Shown here in pieces: positions 1 to 8,394 of a DNA stretch of 64,000 nt. The stretch lies in assembly GCA_016710465.1 (NCBI GenBank), contig JADJVS010000014.1:1178001-1242000 (forward strand), given 5' to 3'. Both the position numbers and the translations under genes were made by a program. The DNA is from Sulfuritalea sp. GTDB lineage: Bacteria > Pseudomonadota > Gammaproteobacteria > Burkholderiales > Rhodocyclaceae. The notes beneath the pieces were generated by a model that was not told the origin of the DNA, made no database searches, and saw nothing but the letters and a program-made list of their open reading frames with translations. The number at the start of each line of letters is the position of its first letter. The stretch's first letter is position 1.

Positions 1-491
1 CGGTGACCCTGATCCAGTTGGCCCGCGCCTACCAAGCCTTCGCCCGCGACGGCGACTTGCTGCCCCTGTCGCTGTCGCGGGTGGACGTGCCGCCGGCCAG
101 CGGCAAGCCGGTGTTCTCGCCGCAGACCGCGCGCGAAGTGCGCGCCATGCTGGAGATGGCGGTGCAACCGGGCGGTACCGCGCCCAAGGCGCAGATTCCG
201 GGCTACCGCGTGGCCGGCAAGACCGGCACCGCGCACAAGCTGGAAAGCGGCGTCTATGCCAACAAGTACGTGGCCTCCTTCGTCGGCTTCGCTCCCGTGT
301 CCGACCCGCGCCTGATCGTTGCCGTGATGATCGATGAACCCTCGAACGGCAAGCACTTCGGCGGCGACGTGGCGGCGCCGGTGTTCGCCCAGGTCATGTC
401 CGGCAGCCTGCGCGCGCTGGGTGTTGCTTCCGATGCGCCGCTCAAGCCGCTGGTGGTGGCGAACGCCGCGCCGGTGCGGGAAGAGATGTGA
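1..491 (+). CDS. ftsI: Peptidoglycan transpeptidase FtsI (PBP3), 3' end only
   Basis: C-terminal part of the class B penicillin-binding protein that cross-links septal peptidoglycan in the periplasm with FtsW. The gene enters from outside the window; the GTG at position 3 is an internal valine, not a start. The KTGT triad motif of the transpeptidase domain lies at about 219-230, in the context VAGKTGTAHK, and the upstream sequence resembles the conserved helix that precedes it. The stop overlaps the murE GTG start (GTGA), and the position as first gene of a dcw cluster supports ftsI over other class B PBPs. The serine and SxN motifs are not in view. Confidence 0.93.
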   Translation, partial: VTLIQLARAYQAFARDGDLLPLSLSRVDVPPASGKPVFSPQTAREVRAMLEMAVQPGGTAPKAQIPGYRVAGKTGTAHKLESGVYANKYVASFVGFAPVSDPRLIVAVMIDEPSNGKHFGGDVAAPVFAQVMSGSLRALGVASDAPLKPLVVANAAPVREEM

Positions 492-1981
492 ACACGCCGA
501 TGAGCGTCCTCGACCAGCTCAGGCAGCAGGGCGTCGTGCCGCAGCGGCTGACTGCCGATTCGCGCCGGGTGCAGCCCGGTGACGTCTTTGTCGCCTTTCC
601 TGGCGCCCACGCCGATGGCCGCGACTTCATCGCCCAGGCCGTGCAGCGCGGCGCGGCGGCGGTGATTGCCGAAGCGGGGACGAAGGCAAGAGTCGGCGCT
701 GGCGATGCGCCGATCATCGAGGTCGCCAGGCTCGGCTCGCTCTGCGGCGAGATTGCTCACCTGGTCTATGGCCGGCCTTCGGAAAAGCTCTGGCTGGCCG
801 GCGTCACCGGCACCAATGGCAAGACCTCGGTGTCGCAGTGGATCGCCCAGGCCATGGATGCCCTAGGCCAGAGGTGCGCCGTGGTCGGCACCCTGGGCAA
901 CGGATTTGTCGACGCGCTCGCCGAATCACCCAACACGACGCCGGACGCGATCACGCTGCACGCGGCACTGGCCGGCTTCGTCGAGCGCGGCGCCAAGGCC
1001 TGCGCCATGGAGGTGTCCTCGATCGGCCTTGACCAGGGGCGAGTGAATGGCGTGGCGTTCGACGTCGCCGTGTTTACCAATCTCACTCGCGATCATCTCG
1101 AATATCACCGCACCATGCAGGCCTACGCCGCCGCCAAGGCAAGCCTGTTCTCCCTGCCTGGCCTGGGGGCCGCCGTGCTCAACCTCGATGATTCTTTTGG
1201 CATCGATCTGGCGCGGCGTCTCAAGGGCCGCCTGCCGACGCTGGGCTACACGCTGGGCGCGGCGGCTGCCGACACGGATGACGTCCTGCGCGCGGAAAAC
1301 CTGCGCATGAGCGCCGCCGGCATCGAATTCGAATTGCGCGGCGCGACCATCGCCGCCCCCGTGGTTGGCCGCTTCAACGCATCGAACCTGCTCGCGGTGA
1401 TCGCCGCCCTGCTCAGTCGCGGTGAAGCACTGGACGCCATCGCCGCCGCGCTGCGCAGTCTGCGACCGCCGCCCGGACGCATGCAGGCGCTGGGCGGTCA
1501 TGGCCAGCCGCTGGTGGTGGTCGACTATGCGCATACCCCGGACGCGCTGGAAAAGGCGCTGACCGTGCTGCGCGAAACGGCGACGGCGCGCGGCGGCAAA
1601 CTGGTCTGCGTTTTCGGTTGCGGTGGCGAACGCGATCCGGGCAAGCGCCCCCAGATGGGCGCGGTCGCCGAAGCCCTGGCGGACAGCGTGCTGGTCACCA
1701 GCGACAACCCGCGCGGCGAGGATCCGCAGGCGATCATCGATGGCATCGTGAGCGGGATGAAAAATCGTCCTTCGGTACAGGTTGAGCGGGCGCGGGCGGT
1801 GGCGGACGCCATCGCCGCGGCAGGTGCCCGCGACGTGGTGCTGCTGGCCGGCAAAGGGCACGAACCCTACCAGGAAGTCGCCGGTGTGCGTCACGTCTAT
1901 TCCGACCTCGATGCCGCACAGTCGGCGTTTGCCGGCCCGCGAAGCGGCGTCCCCGGCAGACAAGGTCAGGCACGGCGATGA
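488..1981 (+). CDS. murE: UDP-MurNAc-L-Ala-D-Glu:meso-diaminopimelate ligase MurE
   Basis: Cytoplasmic ATP-dependent ligase adding meso-diaminopimelate to UDP-MurNAc-dipeptide. The 497-residue product has the Mur ligase ATP loop TGTNGKTS at residues 107-114 and the SDNPRGEDP signature near residue 404, which in this family marks diaminopimelate rather than lysine specificity. The start could be GTG at 488, overlapping the ftsI stop, or ATG at 500; family N-termini fit either. The stop overlaps the murF ATG. Residues 68-75 (RVGAGDAP) are encoded by a copy of the dispersed 22-bp repeat and sit in the variable N-terminal domain rather than in the catalytic core. Confidence 0.96.
   Translation: MNTPMSVLDQLRQQGVVPQRLTADSRRVQPGDVFVAFPGAHADGRDFIAQAVQRGAAAVIAEAGTKARVGAGDAPIIEVARLGSLCGEIAHLVYGRPSEKLWLAGVTGTNGKTSVSQWIAQAMDALGQRCAVVGTLGNGFVDALAESPNTTPDAITLHAALAGFVERGAKACAMEVSSIGLDQGRVNGVAFDVAVFTNLTRDHLEYHRTMQAYAAAKASLFSLPGLGAAVLNLDDSFGIDLARRLKGRLPTLGYTLGAAAADTDDVLRAENLRMSAAGIEFELRGATIAAPVVGRFNASNLLAVIAALLSRGEALDAIAAALRSLRPPPGRMQALGGHGQPLVVVDYAHTPDALEKALTVLRETATARGGKLVCVFGCGGERDPGKRPQMGAVAEALADSVLVTSDNPRGEDPQAIIDGIVSGMKNRPSVQVERARAVADAIAAAGARDVVLLAGKGHEPYQEVAGVRHVYSDLDAAQSAFAGPRSGVPGRQGQARR
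691..712 (+). repeat. Dispersed 22-bp repeat, copy 1 (in murE)
   Basis: Matches the 22-bp consensus at 19 positions. It is in the sense strand of murE and is read as RVGAGDAP. The identity with copy 7 in pyrF extends upstream through AAGGCAAG, so the two share a longer exact block. Confidence 0.75.
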
Positions 1982-3354
1982 TGCGCCTGTCAGAAGCCGG
2001 CGCCTCGATCGGTGTTGCCCACCAGGGCACCGATGCCGAGTTCAACGCGGTCGGCACCGACTCGCGTGCGGTGACGCCGGGCATGCTCTTCGTGGCGCTC
2101 AAGGGCGAGCGCTTCGACGGGCACGATTATGTGCGCGAGGTGCTGGCCAAAGGGGCGGTCGGCGCCATGGTCGAGCAGGCGTTTGCCGTCGCCAATCCGG
2201 GGCTGCCGCTGCTGGCGGTCTATGACACACGACTGGCGCTGGGCCAGCTCGCCGCGGCCTGGCGCGCCCTCTTCGCCATTCCCCTGATCGGCATCACCGG
2301 CAGCAATGGCAAGACCACGGTCAAGGAAATGTGCGCCGCCATCCTGCGCGCGCACTTCGGCGGTGCGGCTGAAAACGTGCTGGCAACGCAGGGCAATCTC
2401 AACAACGACATCGGCCTGCCGCTGACCTTGCTCGGCTTGCGCGCTGCCCATCGCGCGGCGGTGATCGAAATGGGCATGAACCATCCCGGCGAGATCGACT
2501 ATTTGACACGCATTGCCGTTCCCGGCGTGGCGCTGGTGAATAACGCGCAGCGTGCGCATCTGGAAGGCTTGGGCACGGTCCAGGATGTGGCGCTGGCCAA
2601 GGGCGAAATTTTTGCCGGGCTGACCGCGGATGGCGTCGCGGTGTTCAATGCCGACGACGTGCAGTGCGGGATCTGGCACGAGTTGTCGCGGGAACGCCGT
2701 CAGGTTCGCTTCGGTCTGGACCACTCGGCCGAGGTGCGCGGCAGCTTCATGCCGCACGGCCTGGGCGGCGATCTGCGGCTTGAAACTCCGGCGGGCGACT
2801 TGACGCTGGCGCTCGCCGTGTCCGGCCGCCACAATGCACGAAATGCCTGTGCCGCCGCCGCCGCGACCCTGGCCGCCGGCGCCACGCTGGCTGCCGTGAA
2901 GCAGGGGCTGGAAGCTTTCACCGGCGTCAAGGGACGCTTGCAGCGCCGCCCGGGGCGCAGTGGGTCGCTGGTGGTTGACGACAGCTACAACGCCAATCCG
3001 GATTCGATGCGTGCGGCCATCGACGTGCTGGCCTCGGTCCCCGGCAAGCGCATCTTCATCATGGGCGACATGGGCGAGGCGGGTGCCGCCGCCGGCCAGT
3101 TCCATGACGAGATCGGTGGCTATGCCAAGAGCCACGGCATCGATCGCCTGTTCTGCCTCGGCGGCTTGTCCCTGGCGGCCGCCCGCAACTTCGGCGAAGG
3201 CGGGCACCACTTCGAGCGCATCGAAGACCTGCTCAAGGCCTTGCCGGGCGAACTCGACGCGCAGACCACGGTGCTGGTAAAGGGCTCGCGCTTCATGAAG
3301 ATGGAACGCGTGGTGGACGCGTTGGTGGACGAAGGGAACCCGAATGCTGCTTGA
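1978..3354 (+). CDS. murF: UDP-MurNAc-tripeptide:D-Ala-D-Ala ligase MurF
   Basis: Cytoplasmic ligase that adds D-Ala-D-Ala to complete the UDP-MurNAc-pentapeptide. The 458-residue product has the Mur ligase fold with ATP loop ITGSNGKTT near residues 104-112 and the C-terminal block DDSYNANPDSM typical of MurF. The start is the first ATG of an ATGATG at 1978, overlapping the murE stop by 4 nt; the second ATG at 1981 is possible. The last 11 nt overlap mraY. Confidence 0.97.
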   Translation: MMRLSEAGASIGVAHQGTDAEFNAVGTDSRAVTPGMLFVALKGERFDGHDYVREVLAKGAVGAMVEQAFAVANPGLPLLAVYDTRLALGQLAAAWRALFAIPLIGITGSNGKTTVKEMCAAILRAHFGGAAENVLATQGNLNNDIGLPLTLLGLRAAHRAAVIEMGMNHPGEIDYLTRIAVPGVALVNNAQRAHLEGLGTVQDVALAKGEIFAGLTADGVAVFNADDVQCGIWHELSRERRQVRFGLDHSAEVRGSFMPHGLGGDLRLETPAGDLTLALAVSGRHNARNACAAAAATLAAGATLAAVKQGLEAFTGVKGRLQRRPGRSGSLVVDDSYNANPDSMRAAIDVLASVPGKRIFIMGDMGEAGAAAGQFHDEIGGYAKSHGIDRLFCLGGLSLAAARNFGEGGHHFERIEDLLKALPGELDAQTTVLVKGSRFMKMERVVDALVDEGNPNAA

Positions 3355-4513
3355 ACTCGCTCAATGGTTGGCCAAGGATTTTCGCGGCTTCAACGTCTTC
3401 GGCTACATCACGCTGCGCGCAGTGCTGGCGACCATGACCGCGCTGGCGATTTCCTTCATTTTCGGCCCGGCGGTGATCCGCTGGCTGACGGCAAAGAAGA
3501 TCGGCCAGTCGGTGCGCAGCGACGGCCCGCAGACCCATCTGGTCAAGGCCGGCACGCCGACCATGGGCGGCGCGCTGATCCTGATCTCGCTGGGCGTTTC
3601 CACGCTGCTGTGGGCGGATCTCTCCAACCGCTTTGTCTGGATCGTGCTGATCGTCACCCTGGGCTTCGGCGCGGTGGGCTGGGTCGATGACTGGCGCAAG
3701 GTGGTCTACCGCAATCCCGACGGGCTTTCAGCGCGCTCCAAGTTCTTCTGGCAGTCGGTGATCGGCGTGGTCGCGGCGATCTACATCGCGTTTTCGATCT
3801 CGGCGCCGAACAACGAGAAGGTGGTCGAGCTGTTCTTCCAGTGGGTGGGCAGCGGCTTCACGCTGGAACTGCCGAGCAAGACCGACCTCATCGTGCCCTT
3901 CTTCAAGACCGTTTCCTACCCGCTGGGCATTTTCGGTTTCATGGTGCTGTCCTATCTGGTGATCGTCGGCAGCAGCAACGCGGTGAACCTCACCGACGGC
4001 CTCGATGGCCTCGCCATCATGCCGACGGTTCTGGTCGGCGCGGCGCTGGGTATCTTCACCTACGTCGCCGGTCATGCCGGCTTCTCCAAGTACCTGCTGC
4101 TGCCCTACATTCCCGGCGCCGGCGAGCTCACCGTGTTCTGCGGCGCGTTGGCCGGTGCGGGGCTCGGCTTCCTCTGGTTCAACGCCTATCCGGCCGAGGT
4201 CTTCATGGGCGATGTCGGCGCCCTGGCGCTGGGCGCGGCGCTGGGCGCGGTGGCCATCGTCGCCCGCCAGGAAATCGTGCTCTTCATCATGGGCGGCGTC
4301 TTCGTCGCCGAGACGCTCTCGGTGATGCTGCAGGTCGGCTGGTTCAAATACACCAAGAAAAAATACGGCGAGGGCCGCCGCATCCTGCTGATGGCGCCAC
4401 TGCATCATCATTTCGAGCAGACCGGCTGGAAGGAGACCCAGGTCGTGGTGCGCTTCTGGATCATCACCATCCTGCTGGTGCTGTTCGGCCTGTCGACGCT
4501 GAAGATCAGGTGA
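3344..4513 (+). CDS. mraY: Phospho-MurNAc-pentapeptide translocase MraY
   Basis: Integral inner-membrane enzyme that transfers phospho-MurNAc-pentapeptide to undecaprenyl phosphate, giving lipid I. The 389 residues are mostly hydrophobic segments (about ten), with the family motifs DDWRK (near 3686), NAVNLTDGLDGLA (near 3980) and PLHHHFE (near 4396), which carry the catalytic aspartates and the histidine motif. It starts inside the end of murF, so translation is probably coupled. The length of about 390 agrees with betaproteobacterial homologs, which are longer than the roughly 360-residue enteric proteins. Confidence 0.97.
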   Translation: MLLELAQWLAKDFRGFNVFGYITLRAVLATMTALAISFIFGPAVIRWLTAKKIGQSVRSDGPQTHLVKAGTPTMGGALILISLGVSTLLWADLSNRFVWIVLIVTLGFGAVGWVDDWRKVVYRNPDGLSARSKFFWQSVIGVVAAIYIAFSISAPNNEKVVELFFQWVGSGFTLELPSKTDLIVPFFKTVSYPLGIFGFMVLSYLVIVGSSNAVNLTDGLDGLAIMPTVLVGAALGIFTYVAGHAGFSKYLLLPYIPGAGELTVFCGALAGAGLGFLWFNAYPAEVFMGDVGALALGAALGAVAIVARQEIVLFIMGGVFVAETLSVMLQVGWFKYTKKKYGEGRRILLMAPLHHHFEQTGWKETQVVVRFWIITILLVLFGLSTLKIR

Positions 4514-4640
4514 TGAATAATCGCATCACCTTCCCCCCCGTCCTCCCTTCCCAAGGAAGGGGGGTGACGGCTGTTCGCGGGCTATGCCCGCTCCGGGATT
4601 TTGGATTGCCGCCTCCTTGGGGCGGCCCGGCGGAGGCGGC
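4514..4640 (+). repeat. mraY-murD spacer with stem-loop-forming repeats
   Basis: This 127-nt spacer is the only long gap in the otherwise overlapping mur genes. It holds a C-rich run, a hairpin CCCTTCC-CAA-GGAAGGG (4545-4561), a perfect hairpin GCGGGC-TAT-GCCCGC (near 4577-4591) and a third one reaching the murD start (listed separately). I see no promoter consensus in it. It looks like an inserted intergenic repeat rather than a regulatory spacer conserved with the genes. Confidence 0.55.
4608..4640 (+). promoter_or_regulatory. Hairpin sequestering the murD ribosome-binding site
   Basis: GCCGCCTCC (4608-4616) is the exact reverse complement of GGAGGCGGC (4632-4640), which contains the GGAGG Shine-Dalgarno sequence and ends directly before the murD ATG at 4641. 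The loop is 15 nt. In RNA this 9-bp GC-rich stem would hide the ribosome-binding site. Function is inferred from structure only. Confidence 0.5.
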
Positions 4641-6059
4641 ATGAACCTGGCCGGCAAGCGCGTCCTCGTCCTCGGCCTGGGTGAATCCGGCCTGGCCTGC
4701 GCGCTGTGGTGCCTGCGCCAGGGGGCAAGCGTGCGTGTCGCCGATACCCGGGCCGCACCGCCTTATCTTGCGGAGCTGAATCGGCGTGTCACCGGCGCCG
4801 ACTCCTGCATCGAATTTCGCTCCGGCGAGTTCTCCCCCGAGCTGCTCGGCGGCGTCGATCTGCTGGCCTTGTCGCCGGGCCTGCCGGGCAATCTTCCGTT
4901 GGTGGCCGAGGCACGGCGCCGGGGCATCGTCGTGGCCGGCGAGATCGAGCTGTTCGCCTGGGCCCTCCGCGACCTGGATGTGGCGAGCCGGCCGCGCGTG
5001 GTGGCGATCACCGGCACCAACGGCAAGACCACCACCACGGCCCTGACCGGCCACCTGTTGGCAGGCACCGGCACACGCGTCGGCGTTGCCGGCAACATCT
5101 CACCCGCCGCGCTGACGGCGCTGATGGATGCCGAGGACGCGCAGGCTCTGCCACAGATCTGGGTGCTCGAACTGTCCAGCTTCCAGCTCGAAACCACGCG
5201 GACCCTGTTTGCGGCCGCCGCCACCGTGCTGAACATATCCGACGACCACCTCGATCGCTACGACGGACTCGATGCCTATGCCGGGGCGAAGACGGCGATC
5301 TTTCTTGGTGACCCGACGGCGCCCTGCGTGCAGGTGCTGAATCGCGACGATGCGCGGGTGAGCGGCATGGCGCGGCCCGGCCACCGCATCATCCGCTTCG
5401 GCCTCGATGCGCCGGCCGGCGCGGAGGATTTCGGTCTGCGCGAGAACCATGGCCAGACCTGGCTGGTGCAAGGCGAGCGTTTCCTGCTGCCGCTCGCCGA
5501 ACTGCCGCTGGCCGGCCTGCACAACGCCGCGAACGCCATGGCCGCACTGGGGCTTTGCGCCGCGCTCGGCTTCGACGCCGAGGCCCTGTTGCCGGCCCTG
5601 CGCGGCTTTTGCGGCCTGCCGCATCGCGTCGAGAAAGTCGCGGTTATCGACGGCGTCACCTGGTACGACGATTCCAAGGGCACCAATGTCGGCGCCACCG
5701 TAGCCGCGCTGAGCGGACTGGCCGGCATGAATGGCCGCAAGTGCGTGGTGATCCTGGGGGGGGACGGCAAGGCGCAGGACTTTTCACCGCTCAATGAAGC
5801 CGTGGCGAAGCATGCCCGTGCCGCGATCCTGATTGGCCGTGACGGCCCGCTGATCGGCCAGGCCATTGCTGGTGCCGGCGTGCCGGTCGAAGCCGCAGCC
5901 GACATGGAGGATGCCGTGCGCCGCGCCGCGACGTTGGCGCAAAGCGGCGACGCGGCGCTGCTTTCGCCCGCCTGCGCCAGCTTCGACATGTACCGCAACT
6001 ACGAGCATCGCGCCCAGGCCTTCATTGCCGCCGTAAATGCCTTGGAGGGCGGGCGATGA
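4641..6059 (+). CDS. murD: UDP-MurNAc-L-alanine:D-glutamate ligase MurD
   Basis: Cytoplasmic ligase that adds D-glutamate to UDP-MurNAc-L-alanine. The 472-residue product starts MNLAGKRVLVLGLGESG, the Rossmann-like N-terminal domain of MurD, and has the ATP loop ITGTNGKTTTT near residues 122-132. The start at ATG 4641 is chosen because GGAGG lies 5 nt upstream and the family N-terminus begins here; an in-frame ATG at 4584 would add spacer-encoded residues. A dispersed-repeat copy in antisense orientation encodes RRVTGADS near residues 48-55. The stop overlaps the ftsW ATG (ATGA). Confidence 0.96.
   Translation: MNLAGKRVLVLGLGESGLACALWCLRQGASVRVADTRAAPPYLAELNRRVTGADSCIEFRSGEFSPELLGGVDLLALSPGLPGNLPLVAEARRRGIVVAGEIELFAWALRDLDVASRPRVVAITGTNGKTTTTALTGHLLAGTGTRVGVAGNISPAALTALMDAEDAQALPQIWVLELSSFQLETTRTLFAAAATVLNISDDHLDRYDGLDAYAGAKTAIFLGDPTAPCVQVLNRDDARVSGMARPGHRIIRFGLDAPAGAEDFGLRENHGQTWLVQGERFLLPLAELPLAGLHNAANAMAALGLCAALGFDAEALLPALRGFCGLPHRVEKVAVIDGVTWYDDSKGTNVGATVAALSGLAGMNGRKCVVILGGDGKAQDFSPLNEAVAKHARAAILIGRDGPLIGQAIAGAGVPVEAAADMEDAVRRAATLAQSGDAALLSPACASFDMYRNYEHRAQAFIAAVNALEGGR
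4782..4803 (-). repeat. Dispersed 22-bp repeat, copy 2 (in murD)
   Basis: Reverse-oriented copy, 19 of 22 positions, read by murD as RRVTGADS. Copy 17 is read in the same frame (RRVASADS). Confidence 0.7.
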
Positions 6060-7228
6060 GCCACGGCTACGCCCTTCCTTCCCTGCGTGCGCAACGGGCT
6101 CCGGCGGAACTCGACGGCCTGCTGCTGTGGCCGGCGCTGGGACTGCTCCTGCTCGGCCTGGTGATGGTGTATTCGTCATCGATCGCGATGGCCGAGGGCA
6201 GCCGCTTCACCGGCCATCAATCGGCCTATTTCCTGTTCCGTCATTCGGTGTTCCTCGCCATCGGCCTGATCGCCGGCATCACCGCCTTCCAGATTCCGCT
6301 GCGCCTGTGGCAGCAGGCCGCGCCCTGGCTGTTCGTCGCCGGCGTCGCGCTGCTGGTGCTGGTGCTGATCCCCCACGTCGGCCGTTCGGTGAACGGCGCG
6401 CAGCGCTGGATCGGACTTGGCCCGGTCAATCTGCAGCCGTCCGAGTTGATGAAGCTTTTCGTCGTGCTCTATGCCGCCGACTACACGGCGCGCAAGCTCG
6501 ACGACATGGGCAGCTTCCTGCGCGGCTTCGGGCCGATGGCCCTGGTCATGGTGCTGGTCGGCTTCCTGCTGCTGAAGGAGCCGGACTTCGGCGCCTTCGT
6601 GGTGATCCTCGCGATTGCCACGGGCATCCTCTTCCTCGGCGGCATCAACGTGCGCATCTTCGGCGGCCTGATCGTGCTGCTGGCGATCAGCTTCGTCATC
6701 ATGATCTGGGCCTCGCCCTACCGGCGCGAGCGCATCTTCGGTTTCATGGACCCCTGGCAGGACGCCTACGGCAAGGGTTACCAGCTTTCGCATGCGCTGA
6801 TCGCTTTCGGCCGCGGCGAATGGTTCGGCGTCGGCCTCGGCGCCAGTGTCGAGAAGCTGTTCTACTTGCCCGAGGCCCACACCGATTTCCTGCTTGCGGT
6901 AATCGCCGAGGAGCTCGGCTTCGTCGGCGTCCTGTTCGTCGTCGGACTGTTCGCGCTGCTGGTGCAGCGCTGCTTCGCCATCGGCCGCCAGGCCCTGGTG
7001 CTCGGCCGCGTCCATGCCGGCCTGGTGGCCCAGGGCGTCGGCATCTGGCTCGGCGTGCAAGGCTTCATCAACATGGGCGTGAACATGGGTCTCCTGCCGA
7101 CCAAAGGCCTGACCCTGCCGCTGATGAGCTTTGGCGGTTCGGGCATTGTTGCCAACTGCCTGGCGCTGGGCATCCTGATGCGCGTCGACTACGAGAATCG
7201 CGCCATGATGCGGGGGCAGCAGGTATGA
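6056..7228 (+). CDS. ftsW: SEDS-family lipid II polymerase FtsW
   Basis: Integral membrane peptidoglycan glycosyltransferase of the SEDS family, acting with FtsI at the septum. The 390 residues contain about ten hydrophobic segments and the conserved stretches GAQRWIGLGPVNLQPSE and FGGSGIVANC. It is placed between murD and murG, as in most dcw clusters, which favours FtsW over RodA. The start overlaps the murD stop and the stop overlaps the first possible murG ATG. Confidence 0.96.
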   Translation: MSHGYALPSLRAQRAPAELDGLLLWPALGLLLLGLVMVYSSSIAMAEGSRFTGHQSAYFLFRHSVFLAIGLIAGITAFQIPLRLWQQAAPWLFVAGVALLVLVLIPHVGRSVNGAQRWIGLGPVNLQPSELMKLFVVLYAADYTARKLDDMGSFLRGFGPMALVMVLVGFLLLKEPDFGAFVVILAIATGILFLGGINVRIFGGLIVLLAISFVIMIWASPYRRERIFGFMDPWQDAYGKGYQLSHALIAFGRGEWFGVGLGASVEKLFYLPEAHTDFLLAVIAEELGFVGVLFVVGLFALLVQRCFAIGRQALVLGRVHAGLVAQGVGIWLGVQGFINMGVNMGLLPTKGLTLPLMSFGGSGIVANCLALGILMRVDYENRAMMRGQQV

Positions 7229-8394
7229 ATGCCGAAAAGGGGGAAGGGGGAAGGGGGATGGGTGGGGAGCGTCCCGTTGCCTCGACCGCCGGCTCTTCCC
7301 CTTCTCCCTTCCCCCTTCCCCCTTCGCCAAGGATTCTCATAATGGCCGGCGGCACGGGAGGTCACGTCATGCCGGGCATGGCGGTAGCCGAGCACCTGCG
7401 CGCCCAGGGCTGGAACATCGCCTGGATGGGCAATGCCGAAGGCATGGAGGCGAAGCTCACCGCCGGCAAGGGCTACGAGATGGCCTGGGTGCGCTTCTCG
7501 GCCTTGCGCGGCAAGGGCTTGCTGCGCAAACTGCTTTTGCCCTTCAATCTGCTGCGCGGATTCAGCCAGGCCTGGCAGCAGCTCGGGCGCATCCGTCCCG
7601 ACGTGGTGCTGGGCATGGGGGGCTATGTCAGCTTCCCCGGCGGCATGATGGCGGTGCTGCGTGGCATCCCGCTGGTGCTGCACGAGCAGAACTCCGTGGC
7701 CGGCCTGGCCAACCGCGTCCTTGCCGGCGTTGCCGACCGGGTGATGACCGGCTTCCCCGATGTTCTGCGCAAGGGGCAGTGGGTGGGCAATCCGGTGCGC
7801 CCGGAAATCGCCGTGCTGCCAGCGCCGACTCTCAGATATGCCGCACACGATGGACCACTGCGGCTGCTGGTGGTTGGCGGCAGCCTCGGCGCACAGGCTC
7901 TCAACGAAACCTTGCCGAAAGCGTTGGCACTGATCGACGAACAGGACCGCCCGATTGTCGTGCACCAGTCCGGAGAAAAGCACCTGCCGATGCTGAAAAG
8001 CCTGTATGCGTCCGAAGGGGTCAAGGCCGAGTGCGTGGCTTTCATCGAGGATATGGCGGGCGCCTACGCGTGGGCCGACCTGGTTATCTGCCGCGCCGGC
8101 GCCTTGACGGTCGCCGAGCTCGCGGCGGCCGGCGTCGCCAGCCTGCTGGTGCCCTTTCCGCATGCGGTCGATGACCACCAGACCGCGAACGCGCGCTTCC
8201 TCAGCGGCGCGGGTGCGGCCATCCTGCTGCCGCAGGAACAGATGACACCTCAGCACCTGGCCGAAATCAGGAAGCTATCGCGCCCGCAACTGACGCAGAT
8301 GGCCGAGAAGGCGCGTGAGCTGGCGCGTCCGGATGCCACGGCGGAAGTCGCCCAGGCCTGCGCCCAACTGGCGCGGAAAGGAAAACCGGAATGA
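7225..8394 (+). CDS. murG: Lipid II synthase MurG with a repeat-encoded N-terminal extension
   Basis: Membrane-associated GT-B glycosyltransferase that adds GlcNAc to lipid I. The family N-terminus is a beta strand plus loop, here RILIMAGGTGGHVMPG. The ATG at 7342 lies inside that strand, and no ATG, GTG or TTG lies just before it, so the likely start is the ATG at 7225 that overlaps the ftsW stop (ATGA). That gives 389 residues with about 33 extra N-terminal residues rich in Gly, Ser and Pro, encoded by a purine/pyrimidine inverted repeat. A dispersed-repeat copy encodes AVLPAPTL in mid-protein. The stop overlaps the murC start. Confidence 0.93.
   Translation: MNAEKGEGGRGMGGERPVASTAGSSPSPFPLPPSPRILIMAGGTGGHVMPGMAVAEHLRAQGWNIAWMGNAEGMEAKLTAGKGYEMAWVRFSALRGKGLLRKLLLPFNLLRGFSQAWQQLGRIRPDVVLGMGGYVSFPGGMMAVLRGIPLVLHEQNSVAGLANRVLAGVADRVMTGFPDVLRKGQWVGNPVRPEIAVLPAPTLRYAAHDGPLRLLVVGGSLGAQALNETLPKALALIDEQDRPIVVHQSGEKHLPMLKSLYASEGVKAECVAFIEDMAGAYAWADLVICRAGALTVAELAAAGVASLLVPFPHAVDDHQTANARFLSGAGAAILLPQEQMTPQHLAEIRKLSRPQLTQMAEKARELARPDATAEVAQACAQLARKGKPE
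7237..7324 (+). repeat. Purine-tract inverted repeat at the 5' end of murG
   Basis: The left arm (7237-7255) is three AAGGGGG heptamers, the last truncated. The right arm (7306-7324) is its exact 19-nt reverse complement, with 50 nt between. The same heptamer occurs twice at the mtnA lesion (20720-20736), which suggests a mobile or slippage-prone element. Confidence 0.7.
7809..7830 (-). repeat. Dispersed 22-bp repeat, copy 3 (in murG)
   Basis: Reverse-oriented, 20 of 22 positions, read by murG as AVLPAPTL. Copies 9 and 13 use the same frame. Confidence 0.75.

Noticed and set aside
7234..7324. Possible CRISPR-like or microsatellite array in the AAGGGGG heptamers
   Set aside because: Only three contiguous units with no spacers and an inverted partner; it is a purine-tract inverted repeat, not an array.
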